From a virus, in IMG/VR virus record IMGVR_UViG_3300034152_000556, positions 44,709 through 108,708 of that record: DNA of 64,000 nucleotides. The stretch is one strand, 5' to 3'. The notes under the pieces are model-generated. The model did not search any database and was not told the origin of the DNA. It worked only from the letters and a program-made list of their open reading frames with translations. The number at the start of each line of letters is the position of its first letter. Position 1 is the first letter of the stretch. This document shows positions 15,767 through 24,818 of this stretch, in pieces. The translations under genes were made by a program, and so were the position numbers.

Positions 15767-17166
15767 GCTCCACTCAATATTTGCATGGCTTGATCTCTTT
15801 CAACGTTTGTGACCTTACCTTTGTAGTACAAGAGAAAACGTATAGACCACTCTTTTGCATCATAGAAATCAAGTCTGCTATAGAAGGTTCGAGATATTTT
15901 CTGACAACCAAAGTCAACCATGTCAATGATAATCGGTGTTTTCTTTCCTGGTTTATTTCTAACAATTCTACCAGTTAACTGCTCAACATTTGAAATCGGT
16001 GAGGTCATAATTACACAATCTTTCCAAGGTGCGTCGATGCCGTCTCGACACTTACCGGGAGTTGCGAACGAGACTTTGCTCTTTAATGCATCAAGCGATG
16101 CTGATGCATAAAACTTTGATTTACTCTTGACGTTGAGTTTACTATATAAATCATCAATTATCTTTTTTCTTTCGACCACTACAAGCATTTCTCGTTCGTT
16201 ACATAATCTATTAAGCAAGTCAGTGGTAGCAGCAATAAACGGTTTTGATTTTCTCATCATTGTTAGGTATCTGCTTTTTTGAAACTCACCGCCCCAATAC
16301 AGATAGTAGCGGCTTTTTGGTTGATCAATATCGTAGTGTACCAACAGAACCGTGACTTTTGGTATCATTGTACCTTCGATATCATTATCAGAAAATATCT
16401 TGCCAAGGTGATACTCAATTATATCACCATTTCCATCGTAACGATATGGTGTAGCACTCAGACCATACGTGTATTTTGCAGGGACATGAATTGAACACTC
16501 AGAGAAAGATGGTGCGCCAACCGATGTATGAACTTCATCAGCGATCATGATACCAATCTTTGCATCATTGAGTGCAAACAGAAAATCAGCCCTCTGTCTT
16601 TTTAAACACGATTTAAAGGTCTGAACTGTTGAAATAATTATTGGTTTTTGAAAATCATCTTTGAAAGTTGTTGAACTTAACAATGCGATGTCATCATCTT
16701 CAAGATTTGTGAATTGAATGAACCGCTCTCTCCATTGCTTTGCAAGATTCTCTAGATGCACAAGCACTAAAGTTTTGCGTTTGCGCTCACCAACCACATA
16801 GATTGAAATAACAGTTTTGCCTACACCGGGAGCTAGCTGTAATAGAGCACGGTCGTTCTCAAGTATATGTGCTATTGTTTTTTCTTGTAATTCGCTTCTT
16901 GGAGTGATGTTGTGTTGAATGTTAATTTGCTCACCCTCTTGTTGATGATTATCAATAACAGGGTTTGGTACGAATTTGTTAATCGGAAAATATCTTGGTA
17001 AGAGAAGAAATTTCTCAGACTCAATATAAAACCGACTAACTTCAAATTCAGACGATTGGTATGCGCGGCTTCGTCGTGTTAAATGTTTTTTTATTTCTTT
17101 GTAGAACTCCTCGTTTTCATGTTCACGAGATATTAATAGACCCGACCTTTGTATGACTTTTATCAT
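15763..17166 (-). CDS. UvsW-like superfamily 2 DNA helicase (467 aa)
   Basis: SF2 helicase related to T4 UvsW and similar branch-migration or replication-fork-remodelling enzymes. Visible motifs are Walker A (LAPGVGKT), the DEVH box (IADEVHTS), motif III (LSATPYR) and motif VI (QLTGRIVR). Length is close to UvsW. It lies in a run of recombination genes (SbcD, SbcC), fitting a role in recombination-dependent replication. ATGA couples it to QueD upstream and to the small protein downstream. Confidence 0.9.
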   Translation of the reverse strand: MIKVIQRSGLLISREHENEEFYKEIKKHLTRRSRAYQSSEFEVSRFYIESEKFLLLPRYFPINKFVPNPVIDNHQQEGEQINIQHNITPRSELQEKTIAHILENDRALLQLAPGVGKTVISIYVVGERKRKTLVLVHLENLAKQWRERFIQFTNLEDDDIALLSSTTFKDDFQKPIIISTVQTFKSCLKRQRADFLFALNDAKIGIMIADEVHTSVGAPSFSECSIHVPAKYTYGLSATPYRYDGNGDIIEYHLGKIFSDNDIEGTMIPKVTVLLVHYDIDQPKSRYYLYWGGEFQKSRYLTMMRKSKPFIAATTDLLNRLCNEREMLVVVERKKIIDDLYSKLNVKSKSKFYASASLDALKSKVSFATPGKCRDGIDAPWKDCVIMTSPISNVEQLTGRIVRNKPGKKTPIIIDMVDFGCQKISRTFYSRLDFYDAKEWSIRFLLYYKGKVTNVERDQAMQILSGA

Positions 17167-17594
17167 TGTGTATATTCAGCTTTTGCTGTCTCGCTTTCCC
17201 ACACAGTTATCTTTTCTAGAACTAAAAGGTTTTGTGCGTCATCTTTTAGACTATCTATGATTCTGATTAGTCTTGTGAAGAAATATGATGCAAGGGCTTC
17301 AGCTGTCGGGTCAAATGGAAACAAATGTGCTCGACCGAATACATCTTCGTAATCTTCAACCAATTTTTTATCTTTCTCGTTTGCAAGAAATGAATGATCA
17401 AATTCTCCCATGAACTTCATAACTTCTTTCTTTAGCACACCAAAGTCAATAACCATATGGTCATCATTCAATTCATCACTTGAGACTGTGATCTCAACTT
17501 TCATTGTGTGACCATGTATGAACTTGCAATAACCTTCATGCTTTGATAAGCGATGAGCAACGGGAAATTTCAATATTTTTGTTACTCGGTACAT
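17163..17594 (-). CDS. queD: 6-carboxytetrahydropterin synthase-like protein, QueD family (143 aa)
   Basis: Pterin synthase fold. The zinc-binding histidines are visible as AHRL near residue 13 and HGHT near 28. The catalytic cysteine is in CKFIHGHT, and DFGVLK, DHSFL, PTAE and VWES follow the family order. QueD makes the 7-deazaguanine precursor used for queuosine in tRNA or for modified bases in phage DNA. No QueC, QueE or DNA transglycosylase was identified here, but a queuosine-salvage-like gene lies at 61989-62879. The gene ends in an ATGA overlap with the helicase. Confidence 0.9.
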   Translation of the reverse strand: MYRVTKILKFPVAHRLSKHEGYCKFIHGHTMKVEITVSSDELNDDHMVIDFGVLKKEVMKFMGEFDHSFLANEKDKKLVEDYEDVFGRAHLFPFDPTAEALASYFFTRLIRIIDSLKDDAQNLLVLEKITVWESETAKAEYTQ

Positions 17595-17604
17595 ATTCCC
17601 TCCG

Positions 17605-18903
17605 TTAAATCACCTTATCATATTGTTCAATGATATAAGGTTCGATATTCTGTAAGATTTCATTTATCTGTTTTACCTCTTTTTCGATTTGCTTTGTATC
17701 TGTGCTCATTGTTAAAAGTTTTCGTATTTTATATTTTGAAAGCAACTCATTTATTCGTGGTTTGCTTAATTTTGTCTTTTTCGATATAAAGTCTACAGAA
17801 TCAAATAAATTCATGTTCTTAGACATACAGTGCTGCAACGGCTCTCTCATTATCCCCAAACTTATCAGCTCTTTTCGAGCATCAATAAGCTCTTCTGCTT
17901 TTGCCAATAACATCTTTTCATTTGTGTCTTTGAACATTTCGTATGTGGCATCAAGCATTTCATCGATTGGTTTTGTTGTAACTCTATCCACATCGATGAC
18001 ATTGTTTTCAAATGTGATAAAACCTCTTACAGCATTTTTAAGAATAGGTTCAAATTCTCTTAATATCTTATCTCGATTGCGATCTTTTAATACTTGAAAA
18101 ACAATCTCTGTTTGATCAGTTGATAGATCAGTGAAACCAATTGAATTTGAATCTAACTCTTTAGCAAAATTTTTCAATATTGTTTCAAACTTTTTACCGG
18201 GAGGCCAAGAATATAGAGTTATTCTATGTGTTCGATAATCAATATCAAATCTCCCCTCGACCTCAATTCTTGCTTTACCTTTTGTTAGCAAGTTTTCTAA
18301 CTGACGCTTTTCAGACAAAATATTGCAGTCTGTTAAAGGTGCTATTGTTGGTTTTGTTTTTCTAAGACCTTTCAACCATTGTAATCTTCGGTATAGGTCT
18401 TTCATCGAATAGCAAGGTATATAAGTTTTGTAGCCAAATCCAATACCTTGAGTATACTCTCGACCAATGAGACACATTGGTAGCATCACCGGTAGAGAGA
18501 ATGGTTCTTTTTGTTCAAGTTCGTTTTCAAACCAATCAACGTATTTGACATACTTAAATGCAAAATCTATCATCTGTTTTGACAGTTTGATTTCAGTATA
18601 TCTCATCGCTGCCGGTCCTACTGGCTCAACCCCAACATTGCAGCCAAAGTTTCCTTGACCTTCAAGAAATCCCTGACGTACTAGCTGAACAATTGTGCCA
18701 TAGATCGATCCGTGCGGATGGTAGTTACCAGTAACATGACCGTCTACTCTTGCTGATTTTATAAACCTTTCTCTCGCTATTTGATACGCCACCAACAGAA
18801 CTCGTCGTTCAACTGGCTTTAGACCGTCAGCAGAGAGTGGAAAACTTCGCCAGTTCGAGTATTGACCATATTCTTTATACAGCTTCGGTAACAATCCGTC
18901 CAC
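17605..18903 (-). CDS. Type IIA DNA topoisomerase, GyrA/T4 gp52-like subunit (432 aa)
   Basis: DNA-cleavage subunit. Motifs are GLKPVERRVL near residue 27, GNYHPHG, SIYGTIVQLV and the catalytic tyrosine in AAMRYTEIKL (about residue 110). Length (432) matches T4 gp52 and lacks the GyrA C-terminal beta-pinwheel, so this is a phage-type topoisomerase rather than a wrapping gyrase. The start is GTG at 18901-18903 with AGGAGG eight bases upstream, overlapping the preceding gene by 29 bases. The ATPase subunit is 3 kb upstream at 21534-23384; small genes separate the two. Confidence 0.95.
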   Translation of the reverse strand: MDGLLPKLYKEYGQYSNWRSFPLSADGLKPVERRVLLVAYQIARERFIKSARVDGHVTGNYHPHGSIYGTIVQLVRQGFLEGQGNFGCNVGVEPVGPAAMRYTEIKLSKQMIDFAFKYVKYVDWFENELEQKEPFSLPVMLPMCLIGREYTQGIGFGYKTYIPCYSMKDLYRRLQWLKGLRKTKPTIAPLTDCNILSEKRQLENLLTKGKARIEVEGRFDIDYRTHRITLYSWPPGKKFETILKNFAKELDSNSIGFTDLSTDQTEIVFQVLKDRNRDKILREFEPILKNAVRGFITFENNVIDVDRVTTKPIDEMLDATYEMFKDTNEKMLLAKAEELIDARKELISLGIMREPLQHCMSKNMNLFDSVDFISKKTKLSKPRINELLSKYKIRKLLTMSTDTKQIEKEVKQINEILQNIEPYIIEQYDKVI

Positions 18904-19273
18904 TAGTTTTTCCTCCTATTATGGGGAATTCAGGTTTTGTGCCATGCTTTGTTGCTTTTTTCAAATCGTGACCTTGTTTGATCATAAGAGGGTCAAAGTA
19001 TGGGCCACCATTCATGGTGCAGAACACTTTTCCATTGATAAAGAAATAGGTAAAGTCAGTTGCACCACTGTGATTGTAGGGCCAGAGCCATTCATATAAT
19101 ACTCCATACCTACTTTCTTTCAGATGTTCCTCAACGAGATGTTCATACATTCGCCAATTAATTTGAATTAGAATGTCTGTTGGCACTGATACAGGATCGC
19201 CATATCTTGTTAGACTACCTATATAGTACGCACCTAGTCCGGTTCCAGTATAAAAATCTGCTCTTTCATCCAT
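18875..19273 (-). CDS. Unknown phage protein (132 aa)
   Basis: Not recognised with certainty. It is aromatic-rich with the conserved-looking segments TGTGLGAYYIGSL and FTYFFINGKVFC, and it is predicted soluble. It lies between the nucleoside deoxyribosyltransferase-like gene and the topoisomerase cleavage subunit, whose ribosome binding site lies inside its 3' end. Confidence 0.75.
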   Translation of the reverse strand: MDERADFYTGTGLGAYYIGSLTRYGDPVSVPTDILIQINWRMYEHLVEEHLKESRYGVLYEWLWPYNHSGATDFTYFFINGKVFCTMNGGPYFDPLMIKQGHDLKKATKHGTKPEFPIIGGKTSGRIVTEAV

Positions 19274-19276
19274 GTC

Positions 19277-19768
19277 TTACCTACAGTAAAGTTTAATGAA
19301 GGTTTGTATTGCTTGAATTTCGTTTTCGACCCATGTGTGAACTGTTTTCCACGGAAACGGATGCCGACAATTAAAATCATTCTCTGGGTCTGAATGAATA
19401 CCCACCACAGGTTTCCACGGTGTCAGATAGTACCATGACAACTCGTAAATCGTTCCGAGCAGTGGCCTTTCTGGTGTCCAATGGTTGAAATTTGCAATAC
19501 AAGCATTTGAATACATTACAAAACCACAATCTTGTGATGGCAATAAATCGCCACATTTGTCATTGATAGCATTGCTTGTAAATTCTTTTTCATCTCCAGA
19601 AGACTCCAAAACACCTTTGCTGAAATTATTTCCGCATGGGTTAATTATTTCAAACTCATTTTGAATGTCTTGCGGTTGTTCTTTCAAATATAATTCAATG
19701 TTTTCTCTCCATTGATATGAACGTGGGTCATTTGATATCTGACCGATCAGATATATCTTTCTCTTCAA
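19277..19768 (-). CDS. Nucleoside 2-deoxyribosyltransferase-like protein (163 aa)
   Basis: The N-terminal strand and loop KIYLIGQISND and the segment LLGTIYELSWY, with the family's 'GTxxEL' catalytic-glutamate pattern, resemble nucleoside 2-deoxyribosyltransferases. These cleave or exchange the base of deoxynucleosides. Phages use such enzymes in nucleotide salvage, modification or NAD metabolism. The fit is by motif only, and related fold members with other substrates are possible. It overlaps the 3' end of the glycosylase-like gene by 41 bases. Confidence 0.6.
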   Translation of the reverse strand: MKRKIYLIGQISNDPRSYQWRENIELYLKEQPQDIQNEFEIINPCGNNFSKGVLESSGDEKEFTSNAINDKCGDLLPSQDCGFVMYSNACIANFNHWTPERPLLGTIYELSWYYLTPWKPVVGIHSDPENDFNCRHPFPWKTVHTWVENEIQAIQTFIKLYCR

Positions 19769-20198
19769 ATTCCGAGTACCTCCTATCTTTTGTCACAGGC
19801 CAAAAGTATTCGACTCCTGGTTGTTCTTTCCACCCATACAATTTGTAAAACGCTGGGTTTTTGCTGAGCAAACTTGCTCGATGAGATGCATGTAATCTTT
19901 CATCACCTAACCAAGGAGGTATAATAATTTGTTTTACTGGCATCTCTTGCATGGTATTTTTATAACCACGCGATTTCCATAGTTGAATTGCTGTATTCAT
20001 ATAATGCTTTAGGGCGTTTTCATAACCTTCCCACATCAGTACAGCGGGGTGGTTTCCCCATGCTGCATATATGTTCATTTTTTTGCGTTCCATGATACGT
20101 AAAATCTGAAACGCTTCAACGCGTTGCTTCCCTAACCTCTTATAATCCAAACAATCGAGGGCTTGCTCGAAATCAGGATACGGGAGAAATGTTTGCAT
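19728..20198 (-). CDS. Pyrimidine-dimer DNA glycosylase-like protein (156 aa)
   Basis: Begins MQTFLPYPDFEQALDCLDYKRLGKQR, which I recognise as the start of a small family annotated as pyrimidine dimer DNA glycosylase (MSMEG_6447-like). The later GNHPAVLMWEGYENAL also fits. The ATG at 20196-20198 was chosen because family members start exactly there; an upstream extension to 20258 runs inside the previous gene. It would act in repair of UV-damaged phage DNA. The functional label comes from database naming that I recall and has not been checked. Confidence 0.75.
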   Translation of the reverse strand: MQTFLPYPDFEQALDCLDYKRLGKQRVEAFQILRIMERKKMNIYAAWGNHPAVLMWEGYENALKHYMNTAIQLWKSRGYKNTMQEMPVKQIIIPPWLGDERLHASHRASLLSKNPAFYKLYGWKEQPGVEYFWPVTKDRRYSEFEEKDISDRSDIK

Positions 20199-20484
20199 GA
20201 TGCTCTTCATCCTTTTTTTGTTTATATCGATAAGGAGGAATGTCGCCATTTTCTTCAATTTTTAAGTTCTCATATGGGTGCAGAACGCGTCTCTCAAGCT
20301 CGCCAGCAGCGTCCTTGAGAGCATTTACTGCGTCACTAATGGTCTGGTATGACTTTTTATTATTCGCCAGAAATTCGACCGCTAAGCGCGTCACGCAGTA
20401 ATTTAATTCCCCTTTATTAGATGGAATTACATGTATCAGATATTTATCGAATTTTTTTCGATCTTTCTGTTTGATATAGGGCAT
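20173..20484 (-). CDS. DUF6899-like phage protein (103 aa)
   Basis: Starts MPYIKQKDRKKFDKYL followed by GELNYCVTRL and a C-terminal YENLKIEENGD, the pattern of a small family common in large phages (DUF6899, from memory). It is helical, with no known function. It is coupled to the upstream small Cys-rich gene by TAATG. Confidence 0.75.
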   Translation of the reverse strand: MPYIKQKDRKKFDKYLIHVIPSNKGELNYCVTRLAVEFLANNKKSYQTISDAVNALKDAAGELERRVLHPYENLKIEENGDIPPYRYKQKKDEEHHANISPVS

Positions 20485-20669
20485 TATGTGCCTCCGATTA
20501 ACTTACAACTTCTTGGTCTTTTACCTTTATGTGGTAATAGAATTTTCTTAACTTTTGGTTTGTCTTTGCATTTTGAATTCCAATTACAAGTGAAGTCGTT
20601 GTTGTCATCGATTTCTAGATCGTCACACGATGGACAATCAATGGTTAAAACTTTCTTTCTTACTCCCAT
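20484..20669 (-). CDS. Small cysteine-rich, probably zinc-binding protein (61 aa)
   Basis: Contains CPSC near residues 12-15 and further cysteines at about 28 and 34 (NWNSKC), suggesting a single treble-clef or ribbon zinc site. The C-terminus is basic. It overlaps the preceding gene by 10 bases and the next one by TAATG. Function unknown. Confidence 0.7.
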   Translation of the reverse strand: MGVRKKVLTIDCPSCDDLEIDDNNDFTCNWNSKCKDKPKVKKILLPHKGKRPRSCKLIGGT

Positions 20670-20995
20670 ACAATTTCCTCAATCTTAATGGAATCTGCAA
20701 GAAATACATTCTTGCGACTTTGCATTTTGGGCCATACATCTTTGGCTTTGCACCTAACAATCTTTTTATTATGTTTGTGCTTAAATATTTTCAAATAATC
20801 TATACATTCTTCAAGCGTTGGTAAAATATGCCAACCAGACATGTAATGATTTACGCTCGAACCGTCTCGAACCAATTTATATTCTGATTTTAACCACTCA
20901 CCAACACTTAGTACACGGCTTCCATTAACCCCATGAAATAATGTTTTTATATTACCTTTATCATCAGCTTCAACGATTTTAAACCAATTGCGCAT
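20660..20995 (-). CDS. Unknown phage protein (111 aa)
   Basis: Unassigned. The segment SGWHILPTLEECIDYLKIF followed by a strand with conserved-looking VRCKAKDVW is reminiscent of small phage proteins with a 'WHxxxTLEE...Y' pattern, mixed alpha/beta, and seemingly without cofactor motifs. It is tightly packed between the Gp88-like gene and the Cys-rich gene. Confidence 0.7.
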   Translation of the reverse strand: MRNWFKIVEADDKGNIKTLFHGVNGSRVLSVGEWLKSEYKLVRDGSSVNHYMSGWHILPTLEECIDYLKIFKHKHNKKIVRCKAKDVWPKMQSRKNVFLADSIKIEEIVWE

Positions 20996-21007
20996 CGGCT
21001 GTCCTCT

Positions 21008-21589
21008 CTAATGAATATGAAACCATAAATCATTCGGTGGGTTATCCCAGCATATCTTGCATATCGAACAATCATTTTTACATTCGACAGCGGTTGTGGG
21101 GATGCGCTTTTCAGTACCATCTTGTACCCAAGCTCTAGCTCCTGCTGGTGCTGTGTCTTCACAACCAGGCCACATAGACCAGCCTATAATAAGGTTATCT
21201 GGTTTTCCTCGATAATCCAAATCCCATCTCTTTGTAAATGCTCTGAATTTAGTTTCTGGGCAAGCTCTGGCTATTTCAATCCATCCATCCAAATGATTCT
21301 GGTTTATAAAGTCGCCAGCAACATTAATGCGAAAATACCTATATGGCACTCGTTTGTTTTTGAGCTGACGTATGATAGAATTTGCTGCCTGCATAGGGCT
21401 ATGTTTCCATATGGTAGAGTTATGTGTCCAAGCTTTTCTTACATTCGGGTATTGTATCCATGCTTTTAAAGCATAGCACTGACCCGTACAAGGTGCGTCC
21501 TTCTTACAGTCAGCTACAGGAACCACAGAAGTGTTAGGAATTCTTCCCAGTTTTGTGTTTCCCGTGCTGAGTTTTATGGTTTGTTTCAA
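21008..21589 (-). CDS. Gp88-family phage protein with cysteine motifs (193 aa)
   Basis: Resembles the phage Gp88 family (pfam GP88, from memory). An N-terminal cysteine pair and CYA segment (CTGQCYALKAW), FRINVAGDF in the middle and C-terminal cysteines (CKNDCSICKICW) all fit. The CysXXXCys spacing and TIM-barrel-like pattern suggest an Fe-S protein distantly like radical SAM enzymes. The start appears to be TTG at 21587-21589 with GGAGG six bases upstream, so it overlaps the topoisomerase gene by 56 bases. Function unknown. Confidence 0.75.
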   Translation of the reverse strand: MKQTIKLSTGNTKLGRIPNTSVVPVADCKKDAPCTGQCYALKAWIQYPNVRKAWTHNSTIWKHSPMQAANSIIRQLKNKRVPYRYFRINVAGDFINQNHLDGWIEIARACPETKFRAFTKRWDLDYRGKPDNLIIGWSMWPGCEDTAPAGARAWVQDGTEKRIPTTAVECKNDCSICKICWDNPPNDLWFHIH

Positions 21590-23384
21590 AGTTATCCTCC
21601 AACAGGGTTCTTTTCGCCTCTACATCTGAGAATAATTTAGAAATATGATCGATGTCTGTTGTATATGACACCGGTATTAGATTTCGGGTCTTTTCATTAA
21701 GCAAACAGATTTTCATTTGAGCGGGGGTCAGTTCACCTAACCCTTTGAAACGACTGATAGTTCTTTTGTTCTTTCTTGCTTGTTGTAGCTCTTTCTCATT
21801 CCACAAAGGTATAAACTTTTTGCCTTCGTTTATTGCAAATAATGGTGTTTGAGCAATATAATAATGACCTTCTTTAATAAGGTCTGGTAATAATACAGCT
21901 ATTACCATTGTGAGCAAACAAGCAATGTGAGCGCCGTCATAATCAGCATCAGTTGTACATACGATCTTTGAATATCGAAGTTTTCTTATATCAAAGTGTG
22001 GCCCAATCCCTGTACCAATTGCCCTAACCAACTCACCAACCTCTTTGTTTTTCAGTATGTCTTTTTTCGACACCACGTTTGGTATCGATTTACCTTTGAG
22101 TGGTAAGATTGCGTGTATTTTTGGGTCACGAGATTGAATGATGCTACCACCAGCCGAATCACCTTCAACTATAAATAGTTCTCCGCTTCTATTTGTACAG
22201 TCACGTAACTTTGTAAATTGTGTTGAGAGACGCTTGCCTTTTGTACCGTCTTTCGTTAAATTTTTTGAATCGAGTTTCTTTCGATAGTTATCGAAGCGTT
22301 TCAAATATTCATCAATGACTTCAGTGTGGTGTTCATATATAGAGTCAAGTTGATTTCTGAAGACTTTTATAAATTTATCAAAATATGTTTTTCTATTCGT
22401 AAGTCTTTCTTTGGTTTGACCAGCAAACTTCGGTTCTTTCAAGTTCAACATGAGATATGCTCTTAAACCAACTAAACAATCATTTGGTCTAAACTTATAA
22501 CCAAACTTTTTAGCTTTGGCTGCAAAGAAGTCTTTAAGCACATCATGAAATGCGTTCACATGAGTTCCACCACCACCAACAGGTAACAAATTAATTGATG
22601 AAAACACCTTTGGTGTGTTTGGCCCATTCTCTTCAAATGTGAACATCACAGAAAAGTCTTCTGGCTTTTTCTCAGCTTTCAAGTTGAAGATTACAGTTTC
22701 TTCATCTGTTGTTAAACAGTTCTCTTTGAAATGTTCACCAAGAGATAGATTAATGACTTCTTTATGATAATCTCCGTTTTCAACGTTCAGAACAAACTTA
22801 ACTTTTGGCATCTGCGCTGAAGCCGTGGTCAAACGTCTTCTTATACGATCAATATCTGGTACCAATGTTTCAAATATTTTCTTACTTGGTTTGAATTCTA
22901 TCTTTGTTGCAAATGGTCGATCACCAGAAGATTTGGTAATCTTTTTTCTAACGAGTTTGGTGTCTTTAAAATGACATGTTGCGTATTGACCATTTCTATA
23001 TATTTCAACATTATAGAATTCGCTCAACGCGTTTACAGCCACGAGACCAACTCCATGAAGACCAGAGCTGATCTCGTAAGCTGTCTTTTTGTCTTGAAAC
23101 TTTGCACCAGAAAATAACTTAGATGATACAGTTATTGGTGTGTCGTTTTCAATGGGTATGCCACGACCATTATCAATAACCGCAAATGTAGCATTTGGGA
23201 TATCAATGTTAACTGCAATGATACTAGCATACCCAGCCAACGCCTCATCGAGTGCATTATCTAAAGCTTCTTCGATTAAGTGTGCTGGATTACTTGTATC
23301 TCCAATATACATTGACGGGTTAAGACGTATATGTTCGACCTCGTTAAGAACACGAACGTCTTTGGCATCATATGTTTTTGCCAT
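21534..23384 (-). CDS. Type IIA DNA topoisomerase, GyrB/T4 gp39-like subunit (616 aa)
   Basis: ATPase and TOPRIM subunit. GHKL-type ATP site: EALDNALDEALAG, DNGRGIP and GLHGVGLVAVNALS. Transducer lysine region: GQTKERL. TOPRIM: FIVEGDSAGG and TDADYDGAHI. Length is close to T4 gp39/60 and GyrB-like phage subunits. The ATG at 23382-23384 has GGAGGAG immediately upstream, whereas the longer frame to 23405 has no such site. It pairs with the cleavage subunit at 17605-18903. Confidence 0.95.
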   Translation of the reverse strand: MAKTYDAKDVRVLNEVEHIRLNPSMYIGDTSNPAHLIEEALDNALDEALAGYASIIAVNIDIPNATFAVIDNGRGIPIENDTPITVSSKLFSGAKFQDKKTAYEISSGLHGVGLVAVNALSEFYNVEIYRNGQYATCHFKDTKLVRKKITKSSGDRPFATKIEFKPSKKIFETLVPDIDRIRRRLTTASAQMPKVKFVLNVENGDYHKEVINLSLGEHFKENCLTTDEETVIFNLKAEKKPEDFSVMFTFEENGPNTPKVFSSINLLPVGGGGTHVNAFHDVLKDFFAAKAKKFGYKFRPNDCLVGLRAYLMLNLKEPKFAGQTKERLTNRKTYFDKFIKVFRNQLDSIYEHHTEVIDEYLKRFDNYRKKLDSKNLTKDGTKGKRLSTQFTKLRDCTNRSGELFIVEGDSAGGSIIQSRDPKIHAILPLKGKSIPNVVSKKDILKNKEVGELVRAIGTGIGPHFDIRKLRYSKIVCTTDADYDGAHIACLLTMVIAVLLPDLIKEGHYYIAQTPLFAINEGKKFIPLWNEKELQQARKNKRTISRFKGLGELTPAQMKICLLNEKTRNLIPVSYTTDIDHISKLFSDVEAKRTLLEDNFETNHKTQHGKHKTGKNS

Positions 23385-23556
23385 CGTCTCCTCCGCCTTT
23401 TTCATTTTCTTCGTACCGGTAATATTCCGGTAACACTACTAGGCTCCAAAACACTAAAAAAATGCTTATTCCAAGCATTATCCACGAACTCCATTTGCCA
23501 GCAAAGGGTATCATAATCCCTGAAATGACTAATAACACTTTCTGTTCTTTTTTCAT
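23368..23556 (-). CDS. Small membrane protein (62 aa)
   Basis: The chosen ATG (23554-23556) overlaps the VWA gene stop as ATGA. The protein has one or two hydrophobic segments (VLLVISGIMIPFAG and WIMLGISIFLVFWSLVV) and a charged Gly-rich tail. It follows a MoxR ATPase and VWA pair, so it may anchor that machine in the membrane. This is context inference; the protein itself is unrecognised. Confidence 0.65.
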   Translation of the reverse strand: MKKEQKVLLVISGIMIPFAGKWSSWIMLGISIFLVFWSLVVLPEYYRYEENEKGGGDDGKNI

Positions 23557-24818
23557 ACATGTACAACATACCCTGTTTTGTTTACCATATCTGCTGAGCC
23601 AGAGACGACCCAAATGATTTTCTTGGGCATCTTTTTTCTGGGGTGTGCATTGATGTCTTCGCAACCACCATCCGTGAAGAATAAGGTTACATCAGGGTTG
23701 CCTTTTTTAGATTCTTCAAGCGCTGGAAAAAGCACGGTTCCACCACCGCCTTTCGGCTTGAAGTTGATGTCTTTAACTTTCTTACAGTCATAAACATTAT
23801 TAACTTCTGCATCACATTCAATTACTCGTGTTTTTGTGTAACGATCTTTCTCGATAATATGTTTTATACCAGACAGACCTTCACGAACTTCTTCTGGTGT
23901 CATACTACCAGATGTATCAATACACACATCAATTTTGAATGTGAAGTCTCTAGATTTACCGGGAAATGGTGAAATGAGCGGTAAGTTTTCAATCGGTGTA
24001 CATGTGAAAGCATACATTCTTTTACGATTGATTCTTACGTGTGCTCTTTTCCATTTTGCATATCTTGTTCCTTTTACAAGCTTTTTTATCAATTGATAGT
24101 ATGGCACTTTCGGCGGCCCGAGTGCTTCCTCAATCAATCTTGCAATATGAGCTGGTAAGTTACCTCGGTCTTTATTGAATCTTTTGACAGACTCTTTAAC
24201 AAGAGATTTGATGTGGCTGTCAACCTTTCTTGCTAAAGAACTGGTGTCTGAAACACCAGCTGTATTTTTCCAGCCTTCGTGACTATCAAAACCACCATCT
24301 AAAGGTATTGGAACTTTCTTTGCTTTTTTCAGAAGTTCCCAATAATACCATTCTGTCACTTTTTCCGGTGGTAGCTCATATTGTTCTGGAAGTTGTGGGG
24401 GCCATTCTTTACCATTTATCATTAATGGGTTCTTTAATCCTATTTGTTGATTCACGGCGCAATCAGCGGCAATGTTAAATATGTCAATACGACTTTGTGT
24501 TTCTAGAGGGTGTCTACCTATAGATTCGTTTGCAATGATTCTTATACATCTTGGCAAATGCTTATTAAGCAAATGCATACCTTCATGCTCGATTACTTTA
24601 ATGAGATTGTTATCATCAGTTCCCGCCACCAATGTTGGTTCGTAACATAATGTGATAGACCCATCAGAAGGTTCTACTTGAACACCCATAATTGATTTGT
24701 AGCCGGGAACCGCTCTACGTCTTACTTGGGAGAATAAGTACCCCCAATAATTGTATTTCAACACAAATCGAGCAACGAGCTTTTTTATTCTTTCTGGGTC
24801 ATGCAGTGGCGTTATCAT
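23553..24818 (-). CDS. VWA/metallopeptidase-like protein of the MoxR-VWA type (421 aa)
   Basis: The N-terminal half resembles the putative metallopeptidase domain found with DUF2201-type VWA proteins. It includes HEGMH (an HExxH zinc motif) near residue 88-92 and a later NIAADCAVNQ segment. The C-terminal third is a VWA-like domain with a MIDAS DTSGSM motif. Such proteins act with MoxR AAA ATPases, encoded here directly upstream with a 4-base overlap, as metal-insertion or complex-remodelling chaperones. The phage target is unknown. The close pairing and the small membrane protein after it suggest a three-gene module. Confidence 0.85.
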   Translation of the reverse strand: MITPLHDPERIKKLVARFVLKYNYWGYLFSQVRRRAVPGYKSIMGVQVEPSDGSITLCYEPTLVAGTDDNNLIKVIEHEGMHLLNKHLPRCIRIIANESIGRHPLETQSRIDIFNIAADCAVNQQIGLKNPLMINGKEWPPQLPEQYELPPEKVTEWYYWELLKKAKKVPIPLDGGFDSHEGWKNTAGVSDTSSLARKVDSHIKSLVKESVKRFNKDRGNLPAHIARLIEEALGPPKVPYYQLIKKLVKGTRYAKWKRAHVRINRKRMYAFTCTPIENLPLISPFPGKSRDFTFKIDVCIDTSGSMTPEEVREGLSGIKHIIEKDRYTKTRVIECDAEVNNVYDCKKVKDINFKPKGGGGTVLFPALEESKKGNPDVTLFFTDGGCEDINAHPRKKMPKKIIWVVSGSADMVNKTGYVVHV